The notes: a model not told the origin generated them from the letters alone. 64,000 nucleotides of DNA from Amycolatopsis vastitatis (GCF_002234595.1 NZ_NMUL01000002.1:1-64000), one strand, 5' to 3'; counted from the first letter of the stretch, positions 6,737 through 14,975 are shown. Numbers and translations are program-made.

Positions 6737-7714
6737 ATGTACGCGATCACCATCCGTGAGCCAGGTGACCCGGACGTTCTCGAGTGGGCGGAAGTCGCGG
6801 ACCCGCGTCCCGGCCCCGGCGAAGTGCTGCTGGACGTCGCGGCGAGCGCGGTGAACCGCGCGGACCTGCTGCAACGCCAGGGCCACTACCCGCCGCCACC
6901 CGGCGCCAGCGAAACCATCGGCCTGGAGTGCTCCGGCACGATCGCCGAACTCGGCGAGGGCGTCGAAGGCTGGACCGTCGGCGACGAGGTCTGCGCGCTG
7001 CTCGCCGGCGGCGGCTACGCGGAGAAGGCCGTCGTGCCGGCCGGACAGCTGCTGCCGGTACCGGGCGAAATCGACCTGCTCACCGCGGCCGCGCTGCCCG
7101 AGGTGGCCTGCACGGTGTGGGCGAACGTCGTGATGCACGCGAAGCTCACCGAGGGCGAGGTGCTGCTGGTCCACGGCGGCGCCGGCGGGATCGGCACGCA
7201 CGCCATCCAGGTCGGGAAGGCGCTCGGCGCCACCGTCGCCGTCACCGCGGGCTCGGCCGACCGGCTCGAGAGCTGCCGCCAGCTCGGCGCCGACATCACG
7301 ATCAACTACAAGGACGAAGACTTCGTCGAGGTGCTCCGCAAGGAGACCGGCGGCGCGAACGTCATCCTCGACAACATGGGCGCGTCCTACCTGGGCCGCA
7401 ACGTCGACGCGCTGCAGCAGGACGGGCGGCTCGTCATCATCGGCATGCAGGGCGGGGTCAAGGGCGAGCTGAACGTCGGCACGCTGCTCGGCAAGCGGGC
7501 GAGCGTGTTCGCCGCCGGTCTGCGGTTCCGCCCGCTGGACCAGAAGGCGGCGATCGTCGCCGACGTCCGCGAGCGCCTGTGGCCGCTGGTCGAGCAGGGT
7601 TCGGTCAAGCCGATCGTCGGCCAGGTCGTGCCGATGGCCGAAGCCGCGTCGGCGCACCGGATCCTGGAAGAGGGCAGCGTGTTCGGCAAGGTCCTGCTGG
7701 CAGCTAAGTCCTAG
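6737..7714 (+). CDS. NAD(P)H quinone oxidoreductase (zinc-independent MDR family)
   Basis: A 325-residue medium-chain dehydrogenase/reductase. The GroES-like N-terminal half includes NRADLLQRQGHYPPPPGAS, a signature of the PIG3/Qor type. The Rossmann motif GGAGGIG lies at about 146-152. Structural and catalytic zinc cysteines are absent, as in quinone oxidoreductases. The likely reaction is NADPH-dependent reduction of quinones or enones. It corresponds in position to M. tuberculosis Rv3777, since the next two genes match Rv3778c and Rv3780. Its TAG stop shares the bases CTAG with the stop of the converging aminotransferase-like gene. Confidence 0.85.
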   Translation: MYAITIREPGDPDVLEWAEVADPRPGPGEVLLDVAASAVNRADLLQRQGHYPPPPGASETIGLECSGTIAELGEGVEGWTVGDEVCALLAGGGYAEKAVVPAGQLLPVPGEIDLLTAAALPEVACTVWANVVMHAKLTEGEVLLVHGGAGGIGTHAIQVGKALGATVAVTAGSADRLESCRQLGADITINYKDEDFVEVLRKETGGANVILDNMGASYLGRNVDALQQDGRLVIIGMQGGVKGELNVGTLLGKRASVFAAGLRFRPLDQKAAIVADVRERLWPLVEQGSVKPIVGQVVPMAEAASAHRILEEGSVFGKVLLAAKS

Positions 7715-8910
7715 CGGAGTTCTTCCAGGACCCGCACGAGCTGGTTGATCTCGAAGACGTTGGAGTAGTGGGCGAGCCCGATCCGCACGGCGCCGCCCAC
7801 TTCTCCGACACCCAGTGACGCGAAGACGCCGCTCGTGCCGTCATCGGCGAAAGCGCACAAGCCCTGCTTCGCCAGGTACTCGGCGACCTCGGGCGACTTC
7901 TTGCCGGCGACGGCGAAGGCGAGCGCGGGAATCCGGCGCATGGCGCTGCCGATGACCATGATGTGCCGCAGCGACAGCAGTTCCGTCGACAGCTGCGCGA
8001 GCAGTCCGGCGTGGTACGACTTCGCGGAGCCGAGCGAAGTGACCAGGCGTTCGCGGCGCGATCCGGCGGCGGCGTCGTCGAGACCCGCGAGGTAGTCGAT
8101 CGACGCGATCAGCCCGGCCAGCAGCGGGTAGGCGTGCGGGCCGAGTTCCAGGCGCGCGGCGCCGCGCGCCATCGGGTCGAGCGACGCGGGCGGGATCCGC
8201 TCGATCATGTCCGGGTCGCGGAACACCAGTGCGCCCACCGAAGGGCCACCCCAAGCCTGCGCGGACACGACCATGACGTCGGCGCCGAGAGCGTTGATGT
8301 CCAGCGGCAGGAACGGCGCGGCGTAGGTGGCGTCGACGACGACGAGCGCGCCGACCCGCTTGGCGAACTCGATGATCGTCGGCACGTCCGGCCGGGTGCC
8401 GACGGAGCCGGACGCGAGCGTGACCGCGACGGCCTTCGTCCGCGCCGACACGAGCTGCTCGTACTGCCACGCGGGCAGCTCGCAGGTCTCGATGTCGATC
8501 TCACCCCAGCGCACGACCGCGCCGACGCGCTTCGCGGCGCGCTGCCACGGCGCCAGGTTCGCCTGCTCGTCGAGCCGGGACACGACGAGTTCGTCGCCGA
8601 TGGTCCAGCGCTCGGCGAGCGCGTCGACGAGCCGGCGCAGCATCACCGGCGCGCTCGGCCCGAGCACGACGGCGGCCGGGTCGGCCCCGACCAGGTCGGC
8701 CACGGCCCGGCGGGCCGCGGTCACGATGCTTTCCGCACGTTGTGAGGCCGGAAACGCTCCGCCCGGCCCGGACACCGGTGCGCGCATCGCCGTGGACACG
8801 GCCGAAGCGACCTGTTCCGGTACCAGCATTCCGGCGGCGCCGTCGAAGTGAATCCAGCCGTCACCCAGCGCGGGAAAGAGCCCACGAATACGAGCGACGT
8901 CGAACGCCAT
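7711..8910 (-). CDS. class V aminotransferase-fold protein lacking the PLP lysine (Rv3778c-like)
   Basis: A 399-residue protein with the fold of cysteine desulfurase-like enzymes. The cofactor-ring aspartate is kept in VVDATY (Asp193). The position that normally holds the PLP Schiff-base lysine (consensus SxxKxxGP) reads SAQAWGGP at residues 216-223, with Ala219 in the lysine slot. It may therefore not be a PLP enzyme, or it may bind PLP non-covalently. Length and position match Rv3778c of M. tuberculosis. ATG 8910 is chosen because TACGGT lies six bases upstream and the length then fits the family. A longer frame to 9006 exists but has no family similarity. Confidence 0.8.
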   Translation of the reverse strand: MAFDVARIRGLFPALGDGWIHFDGAAGMLVPEQVASAVSTAMRAPVSGPGGAFPASQRAESIVTAARRAVADLVGADPAAVVLGPSAPVMLRRLVDALAERWTIGDELVVSRLDEQANLAPWQRAAKRVGAVVRWGEIDIETCELPAWQYEQLVSARTKAVAVTLASGSVGTRPDVPTIIEFAKRVGALVVVDATYAAPFLPLDINALGADVMVVSAQAWGGPSVGALVFRDPDMIERIPPASLDPMARGAARLELGPHAYPLLAGLIASIDYLAGLDDAAAGSRRERLVTSLGSAKSYHAGLLAQLSTELLSLRHIMVIGSAMRRIPALAFAVAGKKSPEVAEYLAKQGLCAFADDGTSGVFASLGVGEVGGAVRIGLAHYSNVFEINQLVRVLEELR

Positions 8911-8916
8911 GGGGAC

Positions 8917-8922
8917 ACCGTA
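8917..8922 (-). promoter_or_regulatory. leaderless -10 box of the class V aminotransferase-like gene
   Basis: Minus-strand TACGGT, six bases, then ATG 8910. Confidence 0.55.
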
Positions 8923-9053
8923 CGGACGTGCGGTTTCGCCGTGCGTCCGGGGTTGGGTGGAGAGCCACCGGGAACCCCGGAAGCCGCTACGCTCGGAGAC
9001 GGACACCCCATGGGTGTCGCGGAGCGTGGCGAACGCGAGCCAGGATGGAGCAC

Positions 9054-9611
9054 ATGACCGAGCCGAACTTCACAGCGGGTGACCCGGGCCAGGAATCTTC
9101 ACCCCACGTGGTGGTCGTCGGGCCGGACGGCACGCCGGTGGGAGCCGGCTCCCCCGATGGCGACCACCCTGAGTCGGTGGGCGACCTCGTCGAAGAGCCG
9201 GCGAAGGTGATGCGCATCGGCACGATGATCAAGCAACTCCTGGAGGAGGTCCGCGCGGCCCCGCTGGACGACGCATCGCGCACGCGCGTGCGCGAGATCC
9301 ACCAGACGTCGATCCGCGAGCTGGAGAAGGCACTGGCCCCGGAGCTGCAGGACGAGCTGGAGCGCCTGGTCCGCCCGTTCACCGACGACTCGACGCCGTC
9401 GGACGCGGAGCTGCGGATCGCCCAGGCCCAGCTGGTGGGCTGGCTGGAGGGCCTGTTCAGCGGAATCCAGACGGCCCTGTTCGCCCAGCAGATGGCGGCG
9501 CGGGTCCAGCTCGAGCAGATGCGGCGGGGGTTGCCCGCCGGTCCTTCGGGTGCGGCCGGGCACGGGCATGAGCACGGGCCGGGGATTTCGGGGACGGGCC
9601 AGTACCTCTGA
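9054..9611 (+). CDS. bpa: bacterial proteasome activator Bpa (PafE)
   Basis: A 185-residue protein very like M. tuberculosis Rv3780. The core phrases LVEEPAKVMRIGTMIKQLLE and DAELRIAQAQLVGWLEGLF are nearly unchanged, forming the four-helix bundle that assembles into a 12-membered ring. The C-terminus ends in GQYL, the tail that docks into the 20S proteasome alpha ring and opens its gate without ATP. Before it is a Gly/His-rich linker, and the N-terminal 55 residues are disordered. An in-frame ATG at 9045 is an alternative start; GGAG at 9047-9050 supports either. No proteasome genes lie nearby, and position next to Rv3777/Rv3778c-like genes matches mycobacteria. Confidence 0.95.
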   Translation: MTEPNFTAGDPGQESSPHVVVVGPDGTPVGAGSPDGDHPESVGDLVEEPAKVMRIGTMIKQLLEEVRAAPLDDASRTRVREIHQTSIRELEKALAPELQDELERLVRPFTDDSTPSDAELRIAQAQLVGWLEGLFSGIQTALFAQQMAARVQLEQMRRGLPAGPSGAAGHGHEHGPGISGTGQYL

Positions 9612-9615
9612 GCAG

Positions 9616-9658
9616 TTGTCCACAGACCAATGGGGATGTGGACAACTCCTGTGGACAA
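9616..9658. repeat. DnaA-box-like cluster 1 (three 9-mers)
   Basis: TTGTCCACA at 9616-9624, then TGTGGACAA at 9637-9645 and 9650-9658, all exact matches to the actinobacterial DnaA box. The first and either later box can pair as a hairpin. It lies four bases after the bpa stop, between convergent genes. Confidence 0.7.
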
Positions 9659-9676
9659 CTCACTTTCCGTCGGCCT

Positions 9677-9733
9677 GTGTCATGAACGACTCTTTCCTGT
9701 CGTCAGACGTCATGAACGAGTCGTTCACGACAC
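9677..9733. repeat. AT-richer imperfect palindrome after bpa
   Basis: Arms 9677-9696 and 9714-9733 match in 18 of 20 positions as inverse complements. The phrase GTCATGAACGA also occurs twice as a direct repeat. It sits between convergent stops and could terminate the epoxide hydrolase transcript. Confidence 0.55.
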
Positions 9734-9743
9734 CCGGCCACTT

Positions 9744-10892
9744 TCAGCGCAGTGAGCGGAAGAACCCCCGGATGTCGCCGATCAGTGCGTCCGGTTCCTC
9801 CAGCGCCGGGAAGTGTCCGCCCGTCGGGAACTCCGTCCAGCGGACGATCTTGTCCGTTCGCTCCGCCAATGCCCGGATCGGCAGGCCGATGTCGTCCGGG
9901 AAGACCGCGACCGCCGTGGGGACCGTGTTCGGCGGGGGTGGCGCGCCCCAGCCGCCCGTCAGTGCCGCGTACAAGCGAGCCGAGGAGTTCGCCGTCTCCG
10001 TGAACCAGTAGATCGACACGTCCGCCAGGAGGTCGTCGCGGTCGATGAGGTCCTGCGTCGCGTTCGAGAACGAGCGGAACTTCTCCGCGATCCACGCCAG
10101 CTGGCCCGCCGGGGAGTCGTGGAGCCCGTACGCCAGCGTTTGCGGCTTCGTCGCCTGGATCATCGCGTAGCCGGTGCCCTCGCGCGAGAACTTCGCGCCC
10201 TTCTCCAGCGAACGCCTACCCTTGTCGAGCTCGTCGAGGCCCTCGAGGTCGGCTTCGGTGCGGACCACCGCCGTCGCCAGCATCGTCACGTGGATGCCCA
10301 GCAGCCGCTCCGGGAACCGCACCGCCAGCTCGCGGGAGATGATCGCGCCCCAGTCGCCGCCGTGGGCGCCGAAACGCGGGTAGCCGAGGCGGGTCATCAG
10401 CTCCGCGAACGCGCGTGCGATCCGCTCCGGGCCCCAGTCGGGCTCCGGTGTCGGGCCGGAGAAGCCGTAGCCGGGGATCGACGGGACCACCACGTGCAGG
10501 GCGTCCTCGGGGTCGCCGCCGTACGCACGGGGGTCCGTCAGCGGCCCGATGACGTCCAGGAACTCGACGATCGACCCCGGCCAGCCGTGCGTGAGCAGCA
10601 CCGGCGTCGCGTGCGGCTCGGGCGACGTCACGTGCAGGAAGTGCACGTTCGTGCCGTCGATCGTGGTCGTGAACTGCGGGAACGCGTTGATCCGCTCCTC
10701 GTGCGCCCGCCAGTCGAAGCCCGTCCGCCAGTACTCGGCCAGTTCGCGCACGTAGCCGACGGGCGCGCCGAGCCGCCACTCCGCGCCGCCGGCGGGCTGG
10801 TCGGGCCAGCGGGTGTTCGCCAGCCGCGCGCGGAGGTCGTCGAGATCGGCTTGCGGGACGTCGATGCGGAACGGGGTGATTTCCGAAGTCAT
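9744..10892 (-). CDS. epoxide hydrolase (microsomal type, EHN domain)
   Basis: A 382-residue alpha/beta hydrolase with the N-terminal epoxide hydrolase region: FRIDVPQADLDDLRARLANT and the WR..F.W linker to about residue 75. The oxyanion HGWPGS motif is near residue 103, the nucleophile Asp is in HGGDWGA near 180, and the catalytic His is in TGGHFPALE near 355. Tyrosines in the lid (around IYWFTETANSS) fit ring-opening proton donors. The expected reaction is hydrolysis of an epoxide to a diol; the substrate is unknown. ATG 10892 is chosen for the family start and the TACCGT box six bases before it. Confidence 0.88.
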   Translation of the reverse strand: MTSEITPFRIDVPQADLDDLRARLANTRWPDQPAGGAEWRLGAPVGYVRELAEYWRTGFDWRAHEERINAFPQFTTTIDGTNVHFLHVTSPEPHATPVLLTHGWPGSIVEFLDVIGPLTDPRAYGGDPEDALHVVVPSIPGYGFSGPTPEPDWGPERIARAFAELMTRLGYPRFGAHGGDWGAIISRELAVRFPERLLGIHVTMLATAVVRTEADLEGLDELDKGRRSLEKGAKFSREGTGYAMIQATKPQTLAYGLHDSPAGQLAWIAEKFRSFSNATQDLIDRDDLLADVSIYWFTETANSSARLYAALTGGWGAPPPPNTVPTAVAVFPDDIGLPIRALAERTDKIVRWTEFPTGGHFPALEEPDALIGDIRGFFRSLR

Positions 10893-10898
10893 GCCGCA

Positions 10899-10904
10899 AC
10901 GGTA
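10899..10904 (-). promoter_or_regulatory. leaderless -10 box of the epoxide hydrolase gene
   Basis: Minus-strand TACCGT, six bases, then ATG 10892. Confidence 0.55.
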
Positions 10905-10930
10905 CGAACCATTGCGGACAGCAGCTGTCC

Positions 10931-12169
10931 TCAGCCGAGGATGCGCCTCGACCAGCGCCGCCTCAGCGACTCGGGCTGCGGCTCCGGCGGCGCGTCGGCC
11001 GGCTGCCGTCGCTCGACGGGGGCGTAGACGGTCCTCGCCACCTCCACCTTCGCCTTCCGGAGCCGCGCGAGGACGTCCGGCGCGTAGCCGCCGGCGGTCG
11101 GCCGGTCCGGCACCTGGCCGAGGTCTTCCAGCACCGTCCAGTTGGAGCCGAGCGCGGCCAGCGAGCGGTGCTTCGTCGCGTAGTAGTCCGGGTTCACCGA
11201 CACCGCGACACCGGACGCTCCCACGGCCGCGGCCAGCATGTGCACGTGGAACCGGGTCGAGATCCAGGTCTGCCGGGGGTTGGCGGGCAGGCCGTGCGCC
11301 CAGACGTGGGAGAACGGGTAGAACCGGGCACCGGGCAGCTCGCGCTCCAGCAAGGCGAACACCTCGCGGTCGACCCGCGGCACGCCCTCGACGACGCCGA
11401 CGCGCTCGGGCGGCACCTTCCACGCGCGCAGCATCGACAGCACCGCACCCGCCAGCTTGCCGATGCCGACCTCGACGAGGTCCGACTGCAGGCACAGCAT
11501 GACCTCGGGCTGGTCCTCGGCCGTCTCGTAGCGGTGCGGGCCGATGCCCAGGAACGCGTCGTCGATCCCGGGCTGCACGTCCACGAGCTCAGCCGAGGCT
11601 TCGTCACGGACCTCGACGACCTCGAAGTGGTCCATCAGGCTCAGCAGCAGGGGCGTGACGTCGTCGCAGGCCGGCACGAGACCGTGCCCGGTCATCGCGG
11701 CCCGGCCGCCCGACCGTTCGACCGCCGCCGCGGCGCCGGCGAGGAGGCCGATCTGCTTGGGCCAGAGCTTGTTGATGTAGCCGCCGCCGACGACGTGCAC
11801 GACGTCGGCCGTCGCGAGCAGCTCGATCCCGCCGTGCAGGCGAGGCATCATGCCGGGGTTGTGCACCGCTTCGCGCACCCACGCCGCCGCCTGCCACGGG
11901 TCCTCCGACGGCGCTTCCCAGCACAACCGCCACAGCGTGTCGGTGAACTTGGCCCGGGGGTGGATCCCGTCGAGCAGGACGGCCGCCGGCCCGGGGGAAT
12001 GCGTGTCCACCCAGACGTCGGCGTCCGGTGCCATTTCGGCCAGCTCGCGGAGCCAGCTCGCCGCGATGAGCTCGTCGCCGTAGTTGGGGTGCCCCACCGG
12101 AGCCACCACGTAGTAAAGAGCACGCTGGGCCGACTTCGTCGACGAAGTCCCGTTCGGGGCGACCACCAT
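10931..12169 (-). CDS. polysaccharide pyruvyl transferase family protein
   Basis: A 412-residue protein with the CsaB/WcaK-type fold. The N-terminal GHPNYGDELIAASWLRELA (about residues 26-44) matches the family NxGDE motif. A glycine-rich loop VVGGGYINKLWPKQ is at about 127-140, and STRFHVHMLAAAVG near 300 corresponds to the C-terminal donor-site helix with a conserved histidine. The family moves pyruvyl groups from phosphoenolpyruvate to sugars of surface polymers. It is divergent from wzm/wzt/glfT1, so a role in decorating a cell-wall glycan is a reasonable inference. The basic tail RRRWSRRILG may touch the membrane. The gene looks leaderless (TACCAT, 7 nt before ATG). Confidence 0.8.
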   Translation of the reverse strand: MVVAPNGTSSTKSAQRALYYVVAPVGHPNYGDELIAASWLRELAEMAPDADVWVDTHSPGPAAVLLDGIHPRAKFTDTLWRLCWEAPSEDPWQAAAWVREAVHNPGMMPRLHGGIELLATADVVHVVGGGYINKLWPKQIGLLAGAAAAVERSGGRAAMTGHGLVPACDDVTPLLLSLMDHFEVVEVRDEASAELVDVQPGIDDAFLGIGPHRYETAEDQPEVMLCLQSDLVEVGIGKLAGAVLSMLRAWKVPPERVGVVEGVPRVDREVFALLERELPGARFYPFSHVWAHGLPANPRQTWISTRFHVHMLAAAVGASGVAVSVNPDYYATKHRSLAALGSNWTVLEDLGQVPDRPTAGGYAPDVLARLRKAKVEVARTVYAPVERRQPADAPPEPQPESLRRRWSRRILG

Positions 12170-12176
12170 GCGCGGA

Positions 12177-12182
12177 ATGGTA
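12177..12182 (-). promoter_or_regulatory. leaderless -10 box of the pyruvyl transferase gene
   Basis: Minus-strand TACCAT, seven bases, then ATG 12169. Confidence 0.5.
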
Positions 12183-12274
12183 CGGCGTGACGGACTGTAA
12201 TCCAGGTCACGTTGGCATTAGCCCCGGCCGCCGGTTGCGGACGGGGTTGGCCAGGCCGGTGGCGGGCACATCGG

Positions 12275-12280
12275 TACCCT
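12275..12280 (+). promoter_or_regulatory. leaderless -10 box of wzm
   Basis: TACCCT, seven bases, then GTG 12288. It supports the GTG start and the wzm-wzt-glfT1 transcription unit. Confidence 0.55.
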
Positions 12281-12287
12281 CGTCCAC

Positions 12288-13241
12288 GTGCATGCCACCA
12301 GCACGGTTCAGGCCGCGGAATCACCCGTAGCGACGTCGGCGCCGCCGACGTCGGACAGCAAGACGTTCGCGCGTGCCTTCGCCGACATCAAGGCCGGTTT
12401 CCGCGCCCGCGAGCTGTGGGGTCACCTCGGCTGGCAGGACATCAAGCAGCGCTACCGCCGCTCGGTGATCGGGCCCTTCTGGATCACGATCAGCCAGGCC
12501 GTCATCGCGCTCGGGCTCGGGCTGCTGTACTCGCAGCTGTTCAACACGCCGATCCAGGTGTTCCTGCCCTACCTGTCCACCGGCTTCATCCTGTGGGGCT
12601 TCATCAGCGGCTGCCTCGCCGAGGGCATGGAGACGTTCATCGCGAACGAGGGGCTGATCAAGCAGCTCCCCGCGCCGCTGAGCGTGTACATGCTGCGCAC
12701 GGTGTGGCGCCAGACGCTGCTGCTGGCGCACAACATGATCGTCTACGTCGCGGTGCTGGCGATCTTCTTCACCGCGCTGGACAACCCGTACTCGCTGGGT
12801 TCGAAGGACGGGCTCTGCGGCGACCACGTGTACTGCCACCCCGGCCTCAGCTGGACCATGTTGCTGGCCATCCCGGGCTTCGTGCTGCTCGCGCTGAACG
12901 CGGGTTGGGTGACGCTGCTGCTGGGCATCATCTCGACCCGGTTCCGCGACATCCCGCAGGTGATCAACTCCGTGATCCAGCTGCTGTTCTACGGCACGCC
13001 GATCGTCTGGCCCGTCGACCAGCTGCTCGCGGGCGGCGCTCGCGCCAACGCCTCGTGGGCCTTGCCGATCATCCAGCTGAACCCGCTGTACCACTTCATG
13101 CAGGTGGTCCGGGCGCCGTTGATCGGGCAGTCGTTCACCCCCGGCAACTGGATCGTGGTCGGCTCCATCACCATCGTCGGCTGGGCGCTCGCGCTCGTCG
13201 CGATGCGCAATTACCGTGCCCGCGTCTCCTACTGGGTGTGA
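12288..13241 (+). CDS. wzm: galactan ABC exporter permease (Wzm, RfbD-like)
   Basis: A 317-residue ABC-2 type permease. After a cytoplasmic N-terminus of about 35 residues comes the amphipathic region LWGHLGWQDIKQRYRRSVIG that is typical of polysaccharide exporters, then six hydrophobic segments between about 60 and 310. It corresponds to M. tuberculosis Rv3783, which with the Wzt partner exports the lipid-linked galactan precursor across the plasma membrane. A soluble loop with two cysteines (LCGDHVYCHP) sits in an outer loop. It is the first gene of a three-gene unit with wzt (3 bp downstream) and glfT1. Confidence 0.9.
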   Translation: MHATSTVQAAESPVATSAPPTSDSKTFARAFADIKAGFRARELWGHLGWQDIKQRYRRSVIGPFWITISQAVIALGLGLLYSQLFNTPIQVFLPYLSTGFILWGFISGCLAEGMETFIANEGLIKQLPAPLSVYMLRTVWRQTLLLAHNMIVYVAVLAIFFTALDNPYSLGSKDGLCGDHVYCHPGLSWTMLLAIPGFVLLALNAGWVTLLLGIISTRFRDIPQVINSVIQLLFYGTPIVWPVDQLLAGGARANASWALPIIQLNPLYHFMQVVRAPLIGQSFTPGNWIVVGSITIVGWALALVAMRNYRARVSYWV

Positions 13242-13244
13242 CAC

Positions 13245-14060
13245 ATGGTCAGCATTGACGTCCACAACGCCTTCGTCGACTTCCCGATCTTCGACGCGAA
13301 GACCCGGTCGATGAAGAAGAAGGTGCTCGGCAAGGTCGGCGGCAAGATCGGCACCGACACGAAGGTGCCGATCATCGAAGCTCTGCACGACGTGACGCTT
13401 TCCCTGCGCGAAGGCGACCGCGTCGGCCTGGTCGGGCACAACGGCGCCGGCAAGTCCACGCTGCTGCGGCTGCTGGCCGGGATCTACGAGCCGACCCGCG
13501 GGTCGTCCCGGATCGAAGGCAAGATCGCGCCGGTCTTCGACCTCGGCGTCGGCATGGACCCGGAGATCTCCGGCCAGGAGAACATCATCATCCGCGGCCT
13601 CTTCCTCGGCATGACCGCCAAGGAGATGGAGAAGCGCGTCGACGACATCGCGGAGTTCACCGAGCTCGGCGACTACCTGCAGATGCCGCTGCGGACGTAC
13701 TCGACGGGCATGCGCGTGCGGCTGGCGCTGGGCGTCGTCACCTCGATCGACCCCGAGATCCTCATCCTCGACGAGGGCATCGGCGCGGTCGACGCGGCGT
13801 TCCTCAACAAGGCGCGCGACCGGCTCAAGGACCTCGTCAAGCGCTCCGGCATCCTGGTGTTCGCCAGCCACTCGGACGAGTTCCTGTTCGAGCTGTGCGA
13901 CTCGGCCCTCTGGATGGACGAAGGGCACGTGAAGCAACGCGGCTCGCTGCGGGACGTCCTCACGTCGTACAAGGGGCGCGACCCCTTCGAGAACATGAGC
14001 CAGGAGACCCTGGACCGCTTCGGCATCGAACCGGTGGCAACGACGAACGGCGGGGAATGA
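13245..14060 (+). CDS. wzt: galactan ABC exporter ATPase (Wzt, RfbE-like)
   Basis: A 271-residue ATPase. Walker A GHNGAGKST lies at about residues 63-71, the family signature is the variant YSTGMRVRLALG near 152, and Walker B ILILDEGIGAVD is near 172, followed by the switch histidine in FASHSDE. The long insert before the nucleotide-binding domain (residues 15-45, with KKKVLGKVGGKIG) is usual in this family. There is no C-terminal carbohydrate-binding domain, as in mycobacterial Rv3781, so export should not depend on a terminal sugar cap. It overlaps glfT1 by ATGA. Confidence 0.92.
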   Translation: MVSIDVHNAFVDFPIFDAKTRSMKKKVLGKVGGKIGTDTKVPIIEALHDVTLSLREGDRVGLVGHNGAGKSTLLRLLAGIYEPTRGSSRIEGKIAPVFDLGVGMDPEISGQENIIIRGLFLGMTAKEMEKRVDDIAEFTELGDYLQMPLRTYSTGMRVRLALGVVTSIDPEILILDEGIGAVDAAFLNKARDRLKDLVKRSGILVFASHSDEFLFELCDSALWMDEGHVKQRGSLRDVLTSYKGRDPFENMSQETLDRFGIEPVATTNGGE

Positions 14061-14968
14061 TGGCCAGCGAGACCCGGCAGCTGCCCGACGGCGCGGTCGT
14101 CGGCGTGGTCGTCACGCGGCACCGGCGGGAGCTGCTCGCGGACTCGCTGAAGGTCATCGCGGCCCAGACCCGGCCGGTCGACCACCTGGTCGTGGTGGAC
14201 AACGGGCCGGACGACTCGGCGCGCGAAGTCGTCGAGAACTACCCGCTGCCGTTCACGTACCTGCCGTCGCACCGGAACCTCGGCGGCGCCGGCGGGTTCG
14301 CGCTGGGCATGCTGCACGCGCTGTCGCTGGGCGCGGACTGGATCTGGCTGGCCGACGACGACGGGCGCCCGGCCGACGAGAACGTCCTCGCGATCCTCCT
14401 GGAAGAGGCGGAAAAGCGGGACCTGGCGGAGATCTCACCGGTGGTGTCGAACATCGACGCGCCGGACAAGCTGGCGTTCCCGCTGCGCCGCGGCCTGACC
14501 TGGAAGCGGTCGCAGTCCGAGCTGGGCGTGGACTTCCTGCCCGGCATCGCGTCCCTGATGAACGGCGCGCTCTTCCGGGCGTCCACTTTGGACGTCGTCG
14601 GCGTGCCGGACCTGCGGCTGTTCTTCCGCGGCGACGAGGTGGAGCTGCACCGGCGGCTGGTCCGCTCGGGGCTGCCGTTCGGCACGTCGCTGAAGACGAA
14701 GTACCTGCACCCGGACGGCTCGGACGAGTTCAAGCCCATGCTGGGCGGCAAGTTCCACGCGCAGGACCCGGAGAACGAGGTCAAGCGCTACTACACCTAC
14801 CGCAACCGCGGCTACCTGCTGTCCCAGCCGGGCATGCGGAAGATCGGCGCGCTGGAGATCGTCCGCTTCGGACTGTACTTCGTGGGCGTGAAGCGGGACC
14901 CGAAGGCGTTCCTGCAGTGGCTGAAGCTGGTGCGCCAAGGCCGCGCGGAGAAGTTCTACCGCTACTAG
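14057..14968 (+). CDS. glfT1: galactofuranosyltransferase GlfT1
   Basis: A 303-residue GT2 family enzyme (M. tuberculosis Rv3782 is about the same length). Nucleotide-sugar contacts are in VVVTRHRRELLADSL and VVDNGPDD, the metal-binding WLADDDGRP triad is at residues 98-105, and FFRGDEVELHRRL holds the likely base. In mycobacteria GlfT1 adds the first two galactofuranose residues to the rhamnosyl-GlcNAc lipid primer at the cytoplasmic face. ATG 14057 gives an ATGA overlap with wzt; the adjacent ATG at 14060 is also possible. The unit ends at a strong hairpin at 14976. Confidence 0.92.
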   Translation: MMASETRQLPDGAVVGVVVTRHRRELLADSLKVIAAQTRPVDHLVVVDNGPDDSAREVVENYPLPFTYLPSHRNLGGAGGFALGMLHALSLGADWIWLADDDGRPADENVLAILLEEAEKRDLAEISPVVSNIDAPDKLAFPLRRGLTWKRSQSELGVDFLPGIASLMNGALFRASTLDVVGVPDLRLFFRGDEVELHRRLVRSGLPFGTSLKTKYLHPDGSDEFKPMLGGKFHAQDPENEVKRYYTYRNRGYLLSQPGMRKIGALEIVRFGLYFVGVKRDPKAFLQWLKLVRQGRAEKFYRY

Positions 14969-14975
14969 GTTCACG

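Noticed and set aside
5068..6759. 563-codon plus-strand frame opposite the M28 peptidase
   Set aside because: Arg/Val/Leu/Asp-rich shadow with no domain; the opposite strand has a complete signal peptide and zinc ligands.
9616..9658. Chromosome origin oriC suggested by the DnaA-box cluster
   Set aside because: No dnaA, dnaN, recF, gyrB or rpmH nearby, no AT-rich unwinding region, and similar small clusters recur at 23750 and 38957.
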